DNA from: an uncultured Oscillospiraceae bacterium
GTDB taxonomy: Bacteria; Bacillota; Clostridia; Oscillospirales; Oscillospiraceae
Direction: 5' to 3'
Assembly (NCBI GenBank): GCA_934573735.1
Contig: CAKTMC010000013.1
Span: forward strand, 1-64,000
Length of the DNA: 64,000 nucleotides
The position numbers were made by a program, and so were the translations under genes. Below the pieces are notes generated by a model. The model saw only the letters and a list, made by a program, of their open reading frames with translations, was not told where the DNA came from and ran no database searches. The number at the start of each line of letters is the position of its first letter. Positions within the stretch are counted from its first letter, which is position 1. Below, in pieces: positions 18,801 through 25,732 of the stretch.

Positions 18801-19526
18801 CCATTCCAGCTCAATGTCCTGCGCTCTGCTGCTAGATTTGCTCATGAAGCTGGGGATCTTGCTGTGGCTCTGTACATTGGCCTCGATCATGCTGTAGTAG
18901 CTGAAAATCTGACTGCGCAGCGGATGGCTTGCGCCGATTTGCTCGGTCACAGCATTGTAGCCGCCGGTGCTGACATGAGAAAAGTCCGAATCTCTTTCAC
19001 CAACGACTGTTTCCCAAATGAGAAGCTGCGTTGCAACGGCGTAGGCCAGCTTATCGGCTCCCTCATTCTGACTTCTCCATGAGGTAGAAATGCTGCCGGT
19101 ATAGCCATACTGCATGATTCTGCCGATAAACTGCTTGATCTCATACGGCTCGATGGTGTGGTTGTAGTCAGAGGGATAGTTCTCCCAAAAGTCCTCGCCC
19201 CATTTGGAAAGGGAATCCCCAGTTTCCAATGGAACGCCGGGTTCGATGCAGTAGCAGATGTTGCCCTCATACGAGCCCATGGCACGGACGATGGTGAAGA
19301 GTGATCGACCGGAGGACCACCCGTTCATATACTGGAGATTGTCATGTCCCCAAGTTCCGCTGTAGTCAAGGTCGGCATCTCCCTCGCGGGGATACGCCAC
19401 GAGATAGACATCCGACTGCTCTCCGGCTGCGAAAGCGGTTGTGGTACCGAAGCCGAGAACGGCGGTAAAGCACAGGAGCACTGCCAAAAACAGCGACAGG
19501 CCCCTTTTGCAGGTCGTAGCAAACAT
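15867..19526 (-). CDS. Thioester-domain/CnaB-repeat surface adhesin
   Basis: A 1219-residue surface protein. A signal peptide (about 1-34) is followed by a thioester domain with Cys93 (YCIEPG) and Gln167 (ATQLLIW), the pair that forms the reactive internal bond in Gram-positive adhesins. About eight or nine SpaA/CnaB-type beta domains come next; they carry E-box-like YxLxE motifs and Lys residues expected to form isopeptide bonds. The end has VPQTG at 1178-1182, a membrane helix and a KRKKDDD tail. It is probably anchored by the sortase encoded nearby and used for covalent adhesion to partner or host surfaces. A terminator hairpin lies just upstream (19552-19578). Confidence 0.92.
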   Translation of the reverse strand: MFATTCKRGLSLFLAVLLCFTAVLGFGTTTAFAAGEQSDVYLVAYPREGDADLDYSGTWGHDNLQYMNGWSSGRSLFTIVRAMGSYEGNICYCIEPGVPLETGDSLSKWGEDFWENYPSDYNHTIEPYEIKQFIGRIMQYGYTGSISTSWRSQNEGADKLAYAVATQLLIWETVVGERDSDFSHVSTGGYNAVTEQIGASHPLRSQIFSYYSMIEANVQSHSKIPSFMSKSSSRAQDIELEWNGSGYAATLTDTNGVLGNYSFSGSGLSFSVSGNTLTITAKTAPEDTVTITAEKKDSQRRGIITWSDGHYLPGNATLQDLVTYAESVNDPVTGYLHVKVSYGSAKIIKTSEDGIVSGIRFTITGNGVNETVTTGENGEIQIDNLTPGEYTVTELVDDRYVPQESKTVCVVSGQTAIVEFGNVLKKFSVTLTKQDSEKGSPQGDAVLAGAVYGIYHGDDLVDTYETDASGSFTTKEYVCGNGWTIREITPSIGYLLDETVYPVGAEAGNFTLEHNAVAVDVGEDVIKGSIAIIKHTDDGSTKIETPEAGAQFQIYLKASGSYDAADPDERDVLVCGEDGFAQSKALPFGEYVVEQTKGWDGRELMPAFTVRISEHGKTYQYLINNAEFKAYLKIVKVDAETGKIIPYAGAAFEIYDPDGKLVEMTTTYPQPETHSHFVTNDGGWLITPEMLPYGTGYSIVEVQAPHGYVLNPEPVYFDVTAENAESADGITLVIAEKPNAPQKGKIRIVKTGEVFSSVTEKDGRYTPVYGESGLAGAEFEICAAADVFTPDGTLRYAKGDVVDTLTTTADGTTESRELYLGKYEIHETKAPYGMVRDNSVLTAELVYAGQEISVTSTSVAVYNERQKVEVKLYKDLEKDELFRIGSGDEILHVYFALYAAEELTAADGSVIPADGLIEIAGVQADGTLVFASDLPIGSYYVKEYAVDAPYLISEETYPITFTYEDDTTAVVRIEVNNGEAIGNRIIRGSITGIKVDEQGEPLPGAVFGLFRADCTDFTMENALLTAESAEDGSFSFEDIPYGVWLVREIAAPEGYVLSDEIFTVQISENGAVIELGNLENKPITGELELTKKDISDGKLLPGAGFRIKDADGNVVAEGYTDENGIAKFTLRYGKYTYEEFDAPEGYRIDTTPHEFEITEDGQIVKAEMTNEKIPTPDVPQTGDESNLGFWIGLGSIALGGAIACGILFAKRKKDDDSDE

Positions 19527-19551
19527 AGTAAAAACTCCTTTCAGATAGGAA

Positions 19552-19578
19552 AAAGCGCACCGAATGTCGATGCGCTTT
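19552..19578 (-). terminator. Intrinsic terminator/attenuator before the adhesin gene
   Basis: On the minus strand an AAAGCGCA/TGCGCTTT hairpin is followed by a short U-run (CTTTTTCC). It lies between the lipoprotein stop (19602) and the adhesin ribosome binding site (AAAGGAG at about 19535-19542). Adhesin expression probably depends on read-through, which would keep this large surface protein below the level of the lipoprotein. Confidence 0.7.
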
Positions 19579-19601
19579 CTGCTTTGTATTTTGTTTTATG
19601 G

Positions 19602-20267
19602 TCATGCATAGCCGATATAGATATCCCACGAGCTTTCTGTCCGAGGCTCTGCCCATATCCACACAGCCGTGATGTCCGCATCCCGGCTGTATTTGTTCAG
19701 CAGCCCGCACAGATCCCGTTCCAGATATCGACTGGCACTGCTGGCGATGGTGGGATTATCCCAACAGCTTACTGCCTCACTGTCCAGCTCCAAGCCGACG
19801 CTTTCGGCATAAGCCTTGGCGAAATCCACCCAATACCCCACATCGAACGCCGGCTCCGGTGCCGGTTCTGTTGGCACAGGTTCTGGCGGATCAGAAGTAT
19901 CCTCGACCGGCGGCTCCGGTGCCGGTTCGACCGGTGATGGCTCTGCCGGTCGCTCTGCGAGAGTAGGCGACTGTGATGCCTCCGGATGCTCAGATGCACT
20001 TGGTGCGCTTTCCGACACCGGCGGTTCGGGAACTTGCGTCGGTGGTTCTGTTTCTTCTGCCGGTAGCATTTCCGGTGCTGACACTGTTTCGACCGGTGCA
20101 TAGGCGTCCGGCGTGCTGACGGGTGTCGGCTCCGACGGCGCAGCAGCGGACGATGCAGTAGCAGGCGGTTCTATAGGCGCAGGCAGTGCCGTTTTTGTGC
20201 CGCATCCGGCAAGGCTTGTCAGAAGCAAGCCTGCAAGGAGGAGCACGAATATTCTGCGTTGTTTCAT
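19602..20267 (-). CDS. Proline-rich lipoprotein
   Basis: A 221-residue protein from MKQRRIFVLLL (AGAGGTGATCAAC upstream). Lipobox LAGC predicts lipidation at Cys22. Residues of about 30-135 are a low-complexity Pro/Glu/Ser/Thr stalk containing repeated PxPEPPVE-like units, which would span the wall. The C-terminal folded part (FDVGYWVDFAKAYAESVGLEL...WDIYIGYA) is about 80 residues and unrecognised. It is probably displayed on the donor surface with the adhesin. It has its own upstream promoter box at 20285-20323 and ends in a terminator. Confidence 0.75.
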   Translation of the reverse strand: MKQRRIFVLLLAGLLLTSLAGCGTKTALPAPIEPPATASSAAAPSEPTPVSTPDAYAPVETVSAPEMLPAEETEPPTQVPEPPVSESAPSASEHPEASQSPTLAERPAEPSPVEPAPEPPVEDTSDPPEPVPTEPAPEPAFDVGYWVDFAKAYAESVGLELDSEAVSCWDNPTIASSASRYLERDLCGLLNKYSRDADITAVWIWAEPRTESSWDIYIGYA

Positions 20268-20283
20268 GTTGATCACCTCTGCC

Positions 20284-20323
20284 TACAAGGATACCGATGC
20301 AAGGCTGAAAGTCCAGCGAGAAT
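20284..20323 (-). promoter_or_regulatory. ICE promoter box, copy 2
   Basis: The minus strand reads TGGACT, 16 bases, TATCCT, then TTGTAG and an AGAGGTG ribosome binding site. The 18-base block 20306-20323 is identical to 3766-3783. It lies in the 75-base gap between spoVG and the lipoprotein gene, with an A-rich run upstream. It presumably starts the transcript for the lipoprotein/adhesin/mating-pore genes. Confidence 0.6.
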
Positions 20324-20342
20324 CGAAACTTTTTTGTGGAGG

Positions 20343-20681
20343 CTACATCGACCGCACCATGCCGGGGCTTTCGTCGATAGATTCCTCCATATCCGGAGCC
20401 TCATCCTGCTCCATGTGCAAACGCTGCTCGTATGCGGCAAGGACAGCGTCGTTGATGGCGTTGCGGGAGGTTTCGTTCATGGCGAACACGGTATCCGAAT
20501 ACTTCATGTCGCCGTTCCTGTCCTTATAGCTGCGATACGGCATTCGGGCGAACAGCCCGTTTTTGCTGTCCATGACCGCAATGTCCCGCACGACATATTC
20601 GCCGCCGAGGATCACACTGGCGTATGCTTTAATGCGGTTGTTCTCACCGACCATGCGGTCGATCTGTGCTTTGATCTTCAT
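20343..20681 (-). CDS. SpoVG-family protein
   Basis: A protein of 112 residues starting MKIKAQIDRM, with GGAGGTACAACA upstream. The N-terminal 80 residues carry the SpoVG pattern (VILGGEYVVRDIAVMDSKNGLFARMPYRSYKDRNGDMKYSDTVF), followed by a helix and an acidic tail. SpoVG binds DNA or RNA and regulates many genes in Firmicutes. ICE copies may regulate transfer genes. Assigned from sequence pattern. Confidence 0.85.
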   Translation of the reverse strand: MKIKAQIDRMVGENNRIKAYASVILGGEYVVRDIAVMDSKNGLFARMPYRSYKDRNGDMKYSDTVFAMNETSRNAINDAVLAAYEQRLHMEQDEAPDMEESIDESPGMVRSM

Positions 20682-20703
20682 TGTTGTACCTCCATTTTCT
20701 GTT

Positions 20704-21066
20704 TTACCATGCGAAAAAGGTAAAGCCCATATGCTCCTGTACTTCCTCCGGGGAAATATCCTCGATCTCCGCAAAGCGCTGTTTGTATCGCTCTACCTCC
20801 GCATCGGTCAGCGAGCGGAAGTTTTCGCCGTCTGTACCAACGACAAAGAACGGTCCGGCGATTACATCTCCGTTCAGGCGGCGGTTTCCGTCCATCCCCA
20901 TGAGCTTAGACTCCTCATTGCAGACGAGGAGCGTGCCGTCGCCGTTGCCGATGACCTCGATCATGCCGCCGACCGTTTCCTGCAGATTCTCAAGCTGGTC
21001 GGTGATATTCAGCTCATAGGGTGCTTCATGGGGTTCCACCATGACAACACGAAGGATCTTAGACAT
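20704..21066 (-). CDS. DUF3846 domain protein
   Basis: A 120-residue protein starting MSKILRVVMVEPHEAPYELNI at 21066. A longer in-frame extension has no ribosome binding site and overlaps the upstream gene in another frame. The segments VEPHEAPYE and GTLLVCNEESKLMGMDGNRRLNGDVIAGPFFVVG are diagnostic of DUF3846, common in ICEs and phage-like elements. Function unknown. The start overlaps the end of the AbrB-like gene by eight bases. Confidence 0.8.
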   Translation of the reverse strand: MSKILRVVMVEPHEAPYELNITDQLENLQETVGGMIEVIGNGDGTLLVCNEESKLMGMDGNRRLNGDVIAGPFFVVGTDGENFRSLTDAEVERYKQRFAEIEDISPEEVQEHMGFTFFAW

Positions 21067-21370
21067 TGGATTCACCGCCTTGCTGCTCCGCCCAGCGCAC
21101 CGACAGATGGATGAGTGCCGCCCGCTGCTCCTTGGCAGAAAGGCTGTCCAGAAAATCCAGAAGCGTGATGCCCTCCGGCTGCGGTTTAATCGGAGCGCCG
21201 GGAACATTCCTGCAATCATTGCAGAGCTTTTCTCTCCGGACAATCACCGTGCGGTCATCCTGCTCGGCAAAGGACAGAACATCATTGCAGGAAAAGCCTA
21301 CCCGCTTGCGGATCTCATAGGGGATAGTGATACGCCCGCGCTTTCCGAGAATGCGGTACAGCTTAGTCAT
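21059..21370 (-). CDS. AbrB/SpoVT-like DNA-binding protein
   Basis: A 103-residue protein from MTKLYRILGKRGRITIPYEIRKRVGF, chosen for its GGAGGTGACGGGG site. The N-terminal 45 residues are a canonical AbrB/MazE swapped-hairpin domain (GRITIPYEIRKRVGFSCNDVLSF). The remainder carries a CNDC pair and a helical C-terminal part. It is probably a transcriptional regulator of the ICE, binding as a dimer or tetramer. It overlaps a second AbrB-like gene by eight bases. Confidence 0.85.
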   Translation of the reverse strand: MTKLYRILGKRGRITIPYEIRKRVGFSCNDVLSFAEQDDRTVIVRREKLCNDCRNVPGAPIKPQPEGITLLDFLDSLSAKEQRAALIHLSVRWAEQQGGESNV

Positions 21371-21599
21371 CCCCGTCACCTCCGGTCATCTGCTCTTTCA
21401 GACATTCGCCGCAGCAGGGGCAGCAGTACGGGCAATCCTCGCAATCCTCGTTGTAGCTTTCACAGAAGGCATCGTCCTCTGCTTTCTGGATCACGATGCG
21501 TTTTCCGTCCACGAAGGCTTCCGCCATAACGCCGGGGATGATGCCGACAGCCTCCAGCGCATCAGTGGGGACGGGGATCAGTTCAAAATCATATTTCAT
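21363..21599 (-). CDS. AbrB/MazE-like protein with cysteine-cluster tail
   Basis: A 78-residue protein starting MKYDFELIPVPTDALEAVGI, with AAGGATACTCTACC upstream. The N-terminal half resembles an AbrB/MazE beta-hairpin fold. The C-terminal half is dense in Cys (CESYNEDCEDCPYCCPCCGEC, eight Cys within 21 residues), which suggests one or two bound zinc ions or an Fe-S site. It lies directly upstream of the second AbrB-like gene, so the two may form a regulatory pair. Function is inferred only. Confidence 0.65.
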   Translation of the reverse strand: MKYDFELIPVPTDALEAVGIIPGVMAEAFVDGKRIVIQKAEDDAFCESYNEDCEDCPYCCPCCGECLKEQMTGGDGDD

Positions 21600-22455
21600 G
21601 GTAGAGTATCCTTTCATTCAGAATTTCCTGCGAATCCAGCCGGTCAAACAGCGTGAGCTGCACGCAGGATCGGGCCAGCTCTGTGGTGTCGTAGTTGGAG
21701 ATCAGCAGCTCCGGGTACTGCTTTCCGTTTTCGTATCGCTGCGCAATGTTGGATAGTCGAGAGATGCCCTCGATCACAATGCCGGGGCGGTCATACAGTG
21801 CCCGGATCTCAGGACAGTCGTTGTACGAGAGCAGAAACTTTCCCTTGATCCCCAGCAGTGTATCGGCAAGTCCGGCATGGTCAAAGCCGTCTGTGGAAAC
21901 CGCCTCGTAATACTGATCTGCGTTGTAATACGGCGGGTCGCAGTAGAAAAAGCTCTCCGGACGGTCATACTGCCGGATGAGCTTCACACAATCCTTGTTC
22001 TCAATGACGACCTTTTGCAGCCTGCCTGCCGCCGACTCGATCAGCGGAAAGTTGTTCCACATGGCATGGGGTTGGCTGCCGAAGGTCGAGGTCCCGGCTG
22101 CATAGCTGTACCGGATCAGCGCATAGTAATAGGCGGCCCGGCGCACATCCGGGAGTACGGCTTGGGAATGCAGCATTCCTTTCATATACTCGAAGTCCAA
22201 GCGGGAATTGAGCATATACCGCAGCTCATCCCGTAGGGCCTCCGGCTGCTCCCGGACGCAGCGGTACAGGTTCACAAGATTCCCGTTGAAGTCGTTGAAC
22301 ACCTCAAAATCATTGCCGGGCGGCTTGTGGAACAGCACCCATCCGGCCCCGCCGAATACTTCGATATACCGTTTGTAGTTTCGTGGGAAGCGGGCGAGTA
22401 TCTCGTCCCGAAGGGCTTTCTTGCCGCCGACCCACGCCATAAAGCTGTTGATGAA
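21589..22455 (-). CDS. D12-class DNA adenine N6-methyltransferase
   Basis: About 289 residues with the Dam/D12 motifs: the SAM-binding region FGGAGW near the N-terminus and the catalytic DPPY (FFYCDPPYYN) in the centre. It probably methylates adenine in the ICE DNA to evade host restriction, a usual orphan-methylase role. The start is unusual. AAAGGAGGTGA is followed after four bases by ATC (22455), then AACAGCTTTATG. The first ATG (22440) is 16 bases from the site, and homologous N-termini beginning NSF...WVGGK make ATC plausible. No cognate nuclease gene is adjacent. Confidence 0.85.
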   Translation of the reverse strand, partial: FINSFMAWVGGKKALRDEILARFPRNYKRYIEVFGGAGWVLFHKPPGNDFEVFNDFNGNLVNLYRCVREQPEALRDELRYMLNSRLDFEYMKGMLHSQAVLPDVRRAAYYYALIRYSYAAGTSTFGSQPHAMWNNFPLIESAAGRLQKVVIENKDCVKLIRQYDRPESFFYCDPPYYNADQYYEAVSTDGFDHAGLADTLLGIKGKFLLSYNDCPEIRALYDRPGIVIEGISRLSNIAQRYENGKQYPELLISNYDTTELARSCVQLTLFDRLDSQEILNERILYHEI

Positions 22456-22571
22456 ATCACCTCCTTTGTGGAGGCGTCTGCGCATACAAAGGTTCCGCAG
22501 AAAACAGAAAGAAGCCGTTTTCCATGTACAGAACATCCATACACGCAAAACGACCTCTTTGATTTAGACTT

Positions 22572-23621
22572 TTAGCAGAGCTTCATTTCCTCGGCCTCCT
22601 GCGGGGAGGTGTCAGAAAGGAAATCGGAGAAATTTTCTCTTTCACCGGAAAAGTTCGGACTTGTTTCTTCGTCAAGCGGGATATATTCGCTTTTTCCAAA
22701 GTCCAGCGGCTCTTTCAGAATCACAGAGCCACCATGGTTGACACCGACACTCGGTTCTACGGAGCAGAATTTGCCGCCGTCATCGCTGTGGCGCAGGTGG
22801 TAGCAATACAGCCCCTCCGGAATGTCTGCATCCGTCAGTCGGGCATTTGAGAACAGTGCTGTTTTACCGAGCAGCTCGATCTTCTCGTATTCATCATCCT
22901 CCAGATTGACATAGTCTGTACCGGCTGCATTCAGAGCGAGTCCATAGTCCAGCGGTTCCAGCCCCATCAGCTCACAGCCGAGATCAATGGCCTCCCGCTC
23001 TGTTTCGGGAAACCATTCTTCGATTCGTACTCCGTTCTGATAGCGGTATCTGCCGCAGTTATGGCCGATGTCCTCATCGGCCCACTCGTGCTCGATCTCC
23101 ACATTGGGGAACATCTCCGCCAGCTTTTCCATTACCGGGTGCGGAGCAGACCATGCCGTCAAGAAGTTCAGGGCGTCCCCATCCTGATAGTCTACTTTCG
23201 CCTCACCGTAGCCGTAGGAATTCCATTTAGTGCCCCAATGATGGTTACGCCACCCATACCATGTGGGTACTCCGTATAGGCGAATGTTGTTCCAAGCGGC
23301 TTTTCCAAGTTCCCATTCTTCTGGACGGATATCCGAGCGCTGCCGAAGGAAAGCGTCCTCACTTTTGTGAGGAATGTTCTCAAGATCGTCCTGATGGATC
23401 GTTCCGCCGAGGGTGTAGACCTCGATAAAATCCTGATAGGCTTTCAGGCCGGTACTCGTCTGGCTGCCTGCCTCGATATTCAGGCTCTCCGGCATGGGTA
23501 TGATCTTATTAAAATCTACTGAGCCGATTCCAAGATCATCATACTGGATGGCCTCCAGCATGGCTCGGATCTGCTCAGGCTCTCCGTGCAGCGTCAGCAC
23601 ATTTGTTACATGGTTTGGCAC
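22572..23621 (-). CDS. YubB-like ferredoxin-fold/LPD28 domain protein
   Basis: A 349-residue protein read from GTG after AGGAGGAAGAATGT. The N-terminal PNHVTNVLTLHGE and the WGTKWN segment mark the DUF1281/YubB (Api92-like) ferredoxin-fold domain. The C-terminal part, around TALFSNARLTDADIPEGLYCYHLRH and VILKEPLDFG, looks like the LPD28 polyvalent-protein module. Such proteins are common on ICEs and phages and may be early-delivered effectors or anti-defence proteins. Their biochemical activity is unknown. Confidence 0.75.
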   Translation of the reverse strand: MPNHVTNVLTLHGEPEQIRAMLEAIQYDDLGIGSVDFNKIIPMPESLNIEAGSQTSTGLKAYQDFIEVYTLGGTIHQDDLENIPHKSEDAFLRQRSDIRPEEWELGKAAWNNIRLYGVPTWYGWRNHHWGTKWNSYGYGEAKVDYQDGDALNFLTAWSAPHPVMEKLAEMFPNVEIEHEWADEDIGHNCGRYRYQNGVRIEEWFPETEREAIDLGCELMGLEPLDYGLALNAAGTDYVNLEDDEYEKIELLGKTALFSNARLTDADIPEGLYCYHLRHSDDGGKFCSVEPSVGVNHGGSVILKEPLDFGKSEYIPLDEETSPNFSGERENFSDFLSDTSPQEAEEMKLC

Positions 23622-23633
23622 ACATTCTTCCTC

Positions 23634-23912
23634 CTATTCCATTTTCATCTCAAAGCCCTGCGCTTCCTGTATCGTCTGTTCTTCCGCCAACTCCGCCGCC
23701 GTGAGCTTGCGGAAAACATCTTCTTCAGGGATCAGGGCGAGGGACTGCCCGTTATCCCAATGCATCTGAAGCTGACCCATATCGTCCACATGGGTCACCG
23801 TGCCTCTCGTTCCGGAAGGAACCGGTGCATACGGGTCATCCATCCGGAGCAGCTGCACCCGTGTTCCGGGTGGGTAGTGGGTCCTCATTCGTTCACGCAG
23901 TTGATCGTTCAT
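23634..23912 (-). CDS. DUF4314 domain protein
   Basis: A 92-residue protein with a strong AAAGGAGTCACGACCA leader. The central YPPGTRVQLLRMDDPYAPVPSGTRGTVTHVDDMGQLQMHWDNG is the DUF4314 beta barrel, an SH3-like fold. Small proteins of this family occur widely in Clostridia ICEs and phages. Function unknown. The C-terminal helix (LTAAELAEEQTIQEAQGFEMKME) is acidic. Confidence 0.82.
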   Translation of the reverse strand: MNDQLRERMRTHYPPGTRVQLLRMDDPYAPVPSGTRGTVTHVDDMGQLQMHWDNGQSLALIPEEDVFRKLTAAELAEEQTIQEAQGFEMKME

Positions 23913-23927
23913 TGGTCGTGACTCCTT

Positions 23928-24785
23928 TCATTCCAGTTTCATTGTTTCGAGTTCGGGACCGGCAGACATCCGTTGGTGGAAGGCAGTTTCATTTTCCATG
24001 AAGTAGTCGCTGCCGCTGTTCCAGAAGGAAACATAGATCTCACCGTCGGCAGTACGGATAGGGCGCTGCTCCAGCCCCTCACCGAAGCCGTCTGCTGCCT
24101 GCCCGATCAGCTCGTCGATCCATTCCTGTTCTTCTGCCGGGGAAAGGACTTCCCGCAGCCCGGTACAGATCACGCCGAACAGTTCTCCGTTGACCTCCTG
24201 CACATCCCAGACGGCAGAGACGATCTTGGCCTTAGCGGACTCGCTGCCGTCGAAGTAGTCGGCCATATCGTTCAGATCCTCGTTTTGCTCCTTTTGAAGC
24301 AGCTCCCGGATCGCTCGCTCATTGTCGAGCGCATAGCCGTTGTCCACCTCATACCAATCGCCGTATTCCTCGTCCGTCATACGGACCTGAAGCGGACAGT
24401 AGTAGTTGACGGTTACGGCGATCAGGTCCGCCGTCATTGCCTGAATGTCCGCCAGAACCGCCTGCGGCGAGTGATACTGTCCATAGACGATGCTCTGCTC
24501 GATCTCATGCTGCACCTCCGGTCTGGCGTGTACCACAGCGTGAGCACATACATTGGCGTCCTCCAGCGAATGGGACGGTCGGAACAGTGCGGCGAGATTT
24601 TGCCCAATGTCCGCCTCGGAATAGAGCTTGACGGAGATCGGCTGATCTTCCTCATCCATGATCGGAATGTCCTTGGCCAGCCTGCGGATACCGATCTGCG
24701 ACAGTTCATATTGCAGACTCAAGCGATCCATGGGCAGCTCCACAATGGCGGCCTGTTCGTTGTGCGAGATCACGGCTTTAAGCAT
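23928..24785 (-). CDS. Unrecognised ICE accessory protein
   Basis: A 285-residue acidic protein (GGAGGTGCGCC before the ATG). It begins MLKAVISHNEQAAIVELPMD and includes LYSEADIGQNLAALFRPSHSLEDAN. The general layout, with an N-terminal segment predicting small conserved domains, recalls the antirestriction-like proteins at this place in other ICEs, but ArdA motifs are not clear. It overlaps the upstream gene by eight bases, so both are cotranslated. No function assigned. Confidence 0.6.
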   Translation of the reverse strand: MLKAVISHNEQAAIVELPMDRLSLQYELSQIGIRRLAKDIPIMDEEDQPISVKLYSEADIGQNLAALFRPSHSLEDANVCAHAVVHARPEVQHEIEQSIVYGQYHSPQAVLADIQAMTADLIAVTVNYYCPLQVRMTDEEYGDWYEVDNGYALDNERAIRELLQKEQNEDLNDMADYFDGSESAKAKIVSAVWDVQEVNGELFGVICTGLREVLSPAEEQEWIDELIGQAADGFGEGLEQRPIRTADGEIYVSFWNSGSDYFMENETAFHQRMSAGPELETMKLE

Positions 24786-25467
24786 GGCGCACCTCCGTTT
24801 TCAGCACCGCTGCACCGAAGCGGGCTATTGTGACAGCCTGCACGATCAGGCGAAAGGCTCGATCTGAGATCACGCTGCTGTCGGCCAGCTCACACAGCGA
24901 GATCTGCCGCTGGCCGGTCTGCAATTCCTTGACCGCTTTCCAAATAGCATAGCAGTCTGTGGACACATCGCCGAGGCGTACTGCCTGCAGATCGACTTCG
25001 CCACAGTTGGAAAAGTATCGCCTTGTCTTGGACCACAAGGTGTGGTCCGCAGTCAGAAGATACAGCACAGCAAGGCTGCGATGATCCGGCTTTCGCAGGT
25101 GCAATTTCTGCGCCTCAAAACGCTGGTTGTGCTGATCGGTTTGAAAAATCATAGGGGCATCATCCTTTCTGTCGTAGAGATGTGAAAGCCGTCTTTGAAA
25201 CGGGATATGGCGTGCGTCAGCGAATGCCGCATGAACGGCTTCATGAAGAGAGGCAGCGCCGCAGGAGAGTCTGATATTTAATACCGGGCAGACCTCCATG
25301 GAGCAGCCTTTCTTTTTTCTGTAGTAGAGGCAGAGCCTGCAATCGCAGTCCGCTTTGTTGAATGGATACGCCCCACGGAGCCTGCCGCCGCCCCGCTGAT
25401 TTCCACCGGGTGGTTGCTTCATGATGGCCTCCATACTGTTGAGGGCTGGTGTGCTGGTGAAGTACAT
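24778..25467 (-). CDS. First gene of the ICE operon, cysteine-rich hypothetical protein
   Basis: A 229-residue protein with AAGGAGCGATCAAA before the ATG at 25467. The N-terminal part has a Cys cluster (CDCRLCLYYRKKKGCSMEVCPVL, five Cys) that could bind zinc. The middle and C-terminus are helical and basic, with the pattern SLCELADSSVISDRAFRLIVQAV that may include a helix-turn-helix. It is the first gene after the leader hairpins, so a regulatory role is possible. I do not recognise the family. Confidence 0.6.
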   Translation of the reverse strand: MYFTSTPALNSMEAIMKQPPGGNQRGGGRLRGAYPFNKADCDCRLCLYYRKKKGCSMEVCPVLNIRLSCGAASLHEAVHAAFADARHIPFQRRLSHLYDRKDDAPMIFQTDQHNQRFEAQKLHLRKPDHRSLAVLYLLTADHTLWSKTRRYFSNCGEVDLQAVRLGDVSTDCYAIWKAVKELQTGQRQISLCELADSSVISDRAFRLIVQAVTIARFGAAVLKTEVRHA

Positions 25468-25674
25468 TTTGATCGCTCCTTTTTCGTGAAATAGAAAAAG
25501 CCCGAAGTCTTTTGCAAAACTTCGGGCTTGGAAAATGCAAAACGGCGGACAAGTTTTGGCTTGTCCGCCGTCTGCGAATATTCAGTTGTACGGGAGTTCG
25601 ATACTGCACCCAAAGGGAAAACAGTGGTTTTACATCTTCAAATATGCATCTCGAAAACCCGGCATTTGGGCAGC
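25468..25674 (-). promoter_or_regulatory. Leader of the ICE operon with two perfect hairpins
   Basis: Between the tRNA-Ser terminator and the first ICE gene lie two perfect 11-bp inverted repeats, at 25543-25553/25560-25570 (GC-rich arms) and 25498-25508/25519-25529. The second is followed on the minus strand by a T-rich stretch before the ribosome binding site. They could act as transcription attenuators or as element-end structures. No clear -35/-10 pair was identified upstream of them. Confidence 0.5.
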
Positions 25675-25700
25675 AAAAAACCCCGATAAAATCGGGGTTT
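25675..25700 (-). terminator. Terminator of the tRNA-Ser gene
   Basis: On the minus strand an AACCCCGAT/ATCGGGGTT hairpin with a three-base loop is followed by six Ts (25680-25675), 33 bases beyond the CCA end of the tRNA. It separates tRNA transcription from the ICE leader. Confidence 0.85.
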
Positions 25701-25732
25701 TCGCAGAACATATCTTTTTTATGTTCCTTTTA

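Larger units (their letters stand above)
1..25700 (-). mobile_element. Integrative and conjugative element (partial, Tn1549-like Clostridia type)
   Basis: About thirty tightly packed, mostly overlapping minus-strand genes encode a complete Gram-positive conjugation set: VirD4 coupling ATPase, VirB4 ATPase, VirB6/TrbL channel, PrgI, VirB2-like DUF3852, NlpC/P60 wall hydrolase, relaxase and relaxosome protein. Many ICE-typical DUF proteins (DUF4314, DUF3846, DUF4406, DUF6103, DUF6809), a sortase and an adhesin accompany them. No integrase, excisionase or cargo resistance gene is in the window, so the element continues past position 1. The right boundary is inferred to lie between the first gene (start 25467) and the tRNA-Ser terminator (25675). 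No attachment-site repeat could be identified because the other end is missing. Confidence 0.88.

Noticed and set aside
25241..25711. A 156-residue frame running from the tRNA terminator into the first ICE gene
   Set aside because: It crosses the leader hairpins and overlaps a gene with a good ribosome binding site in another frame.
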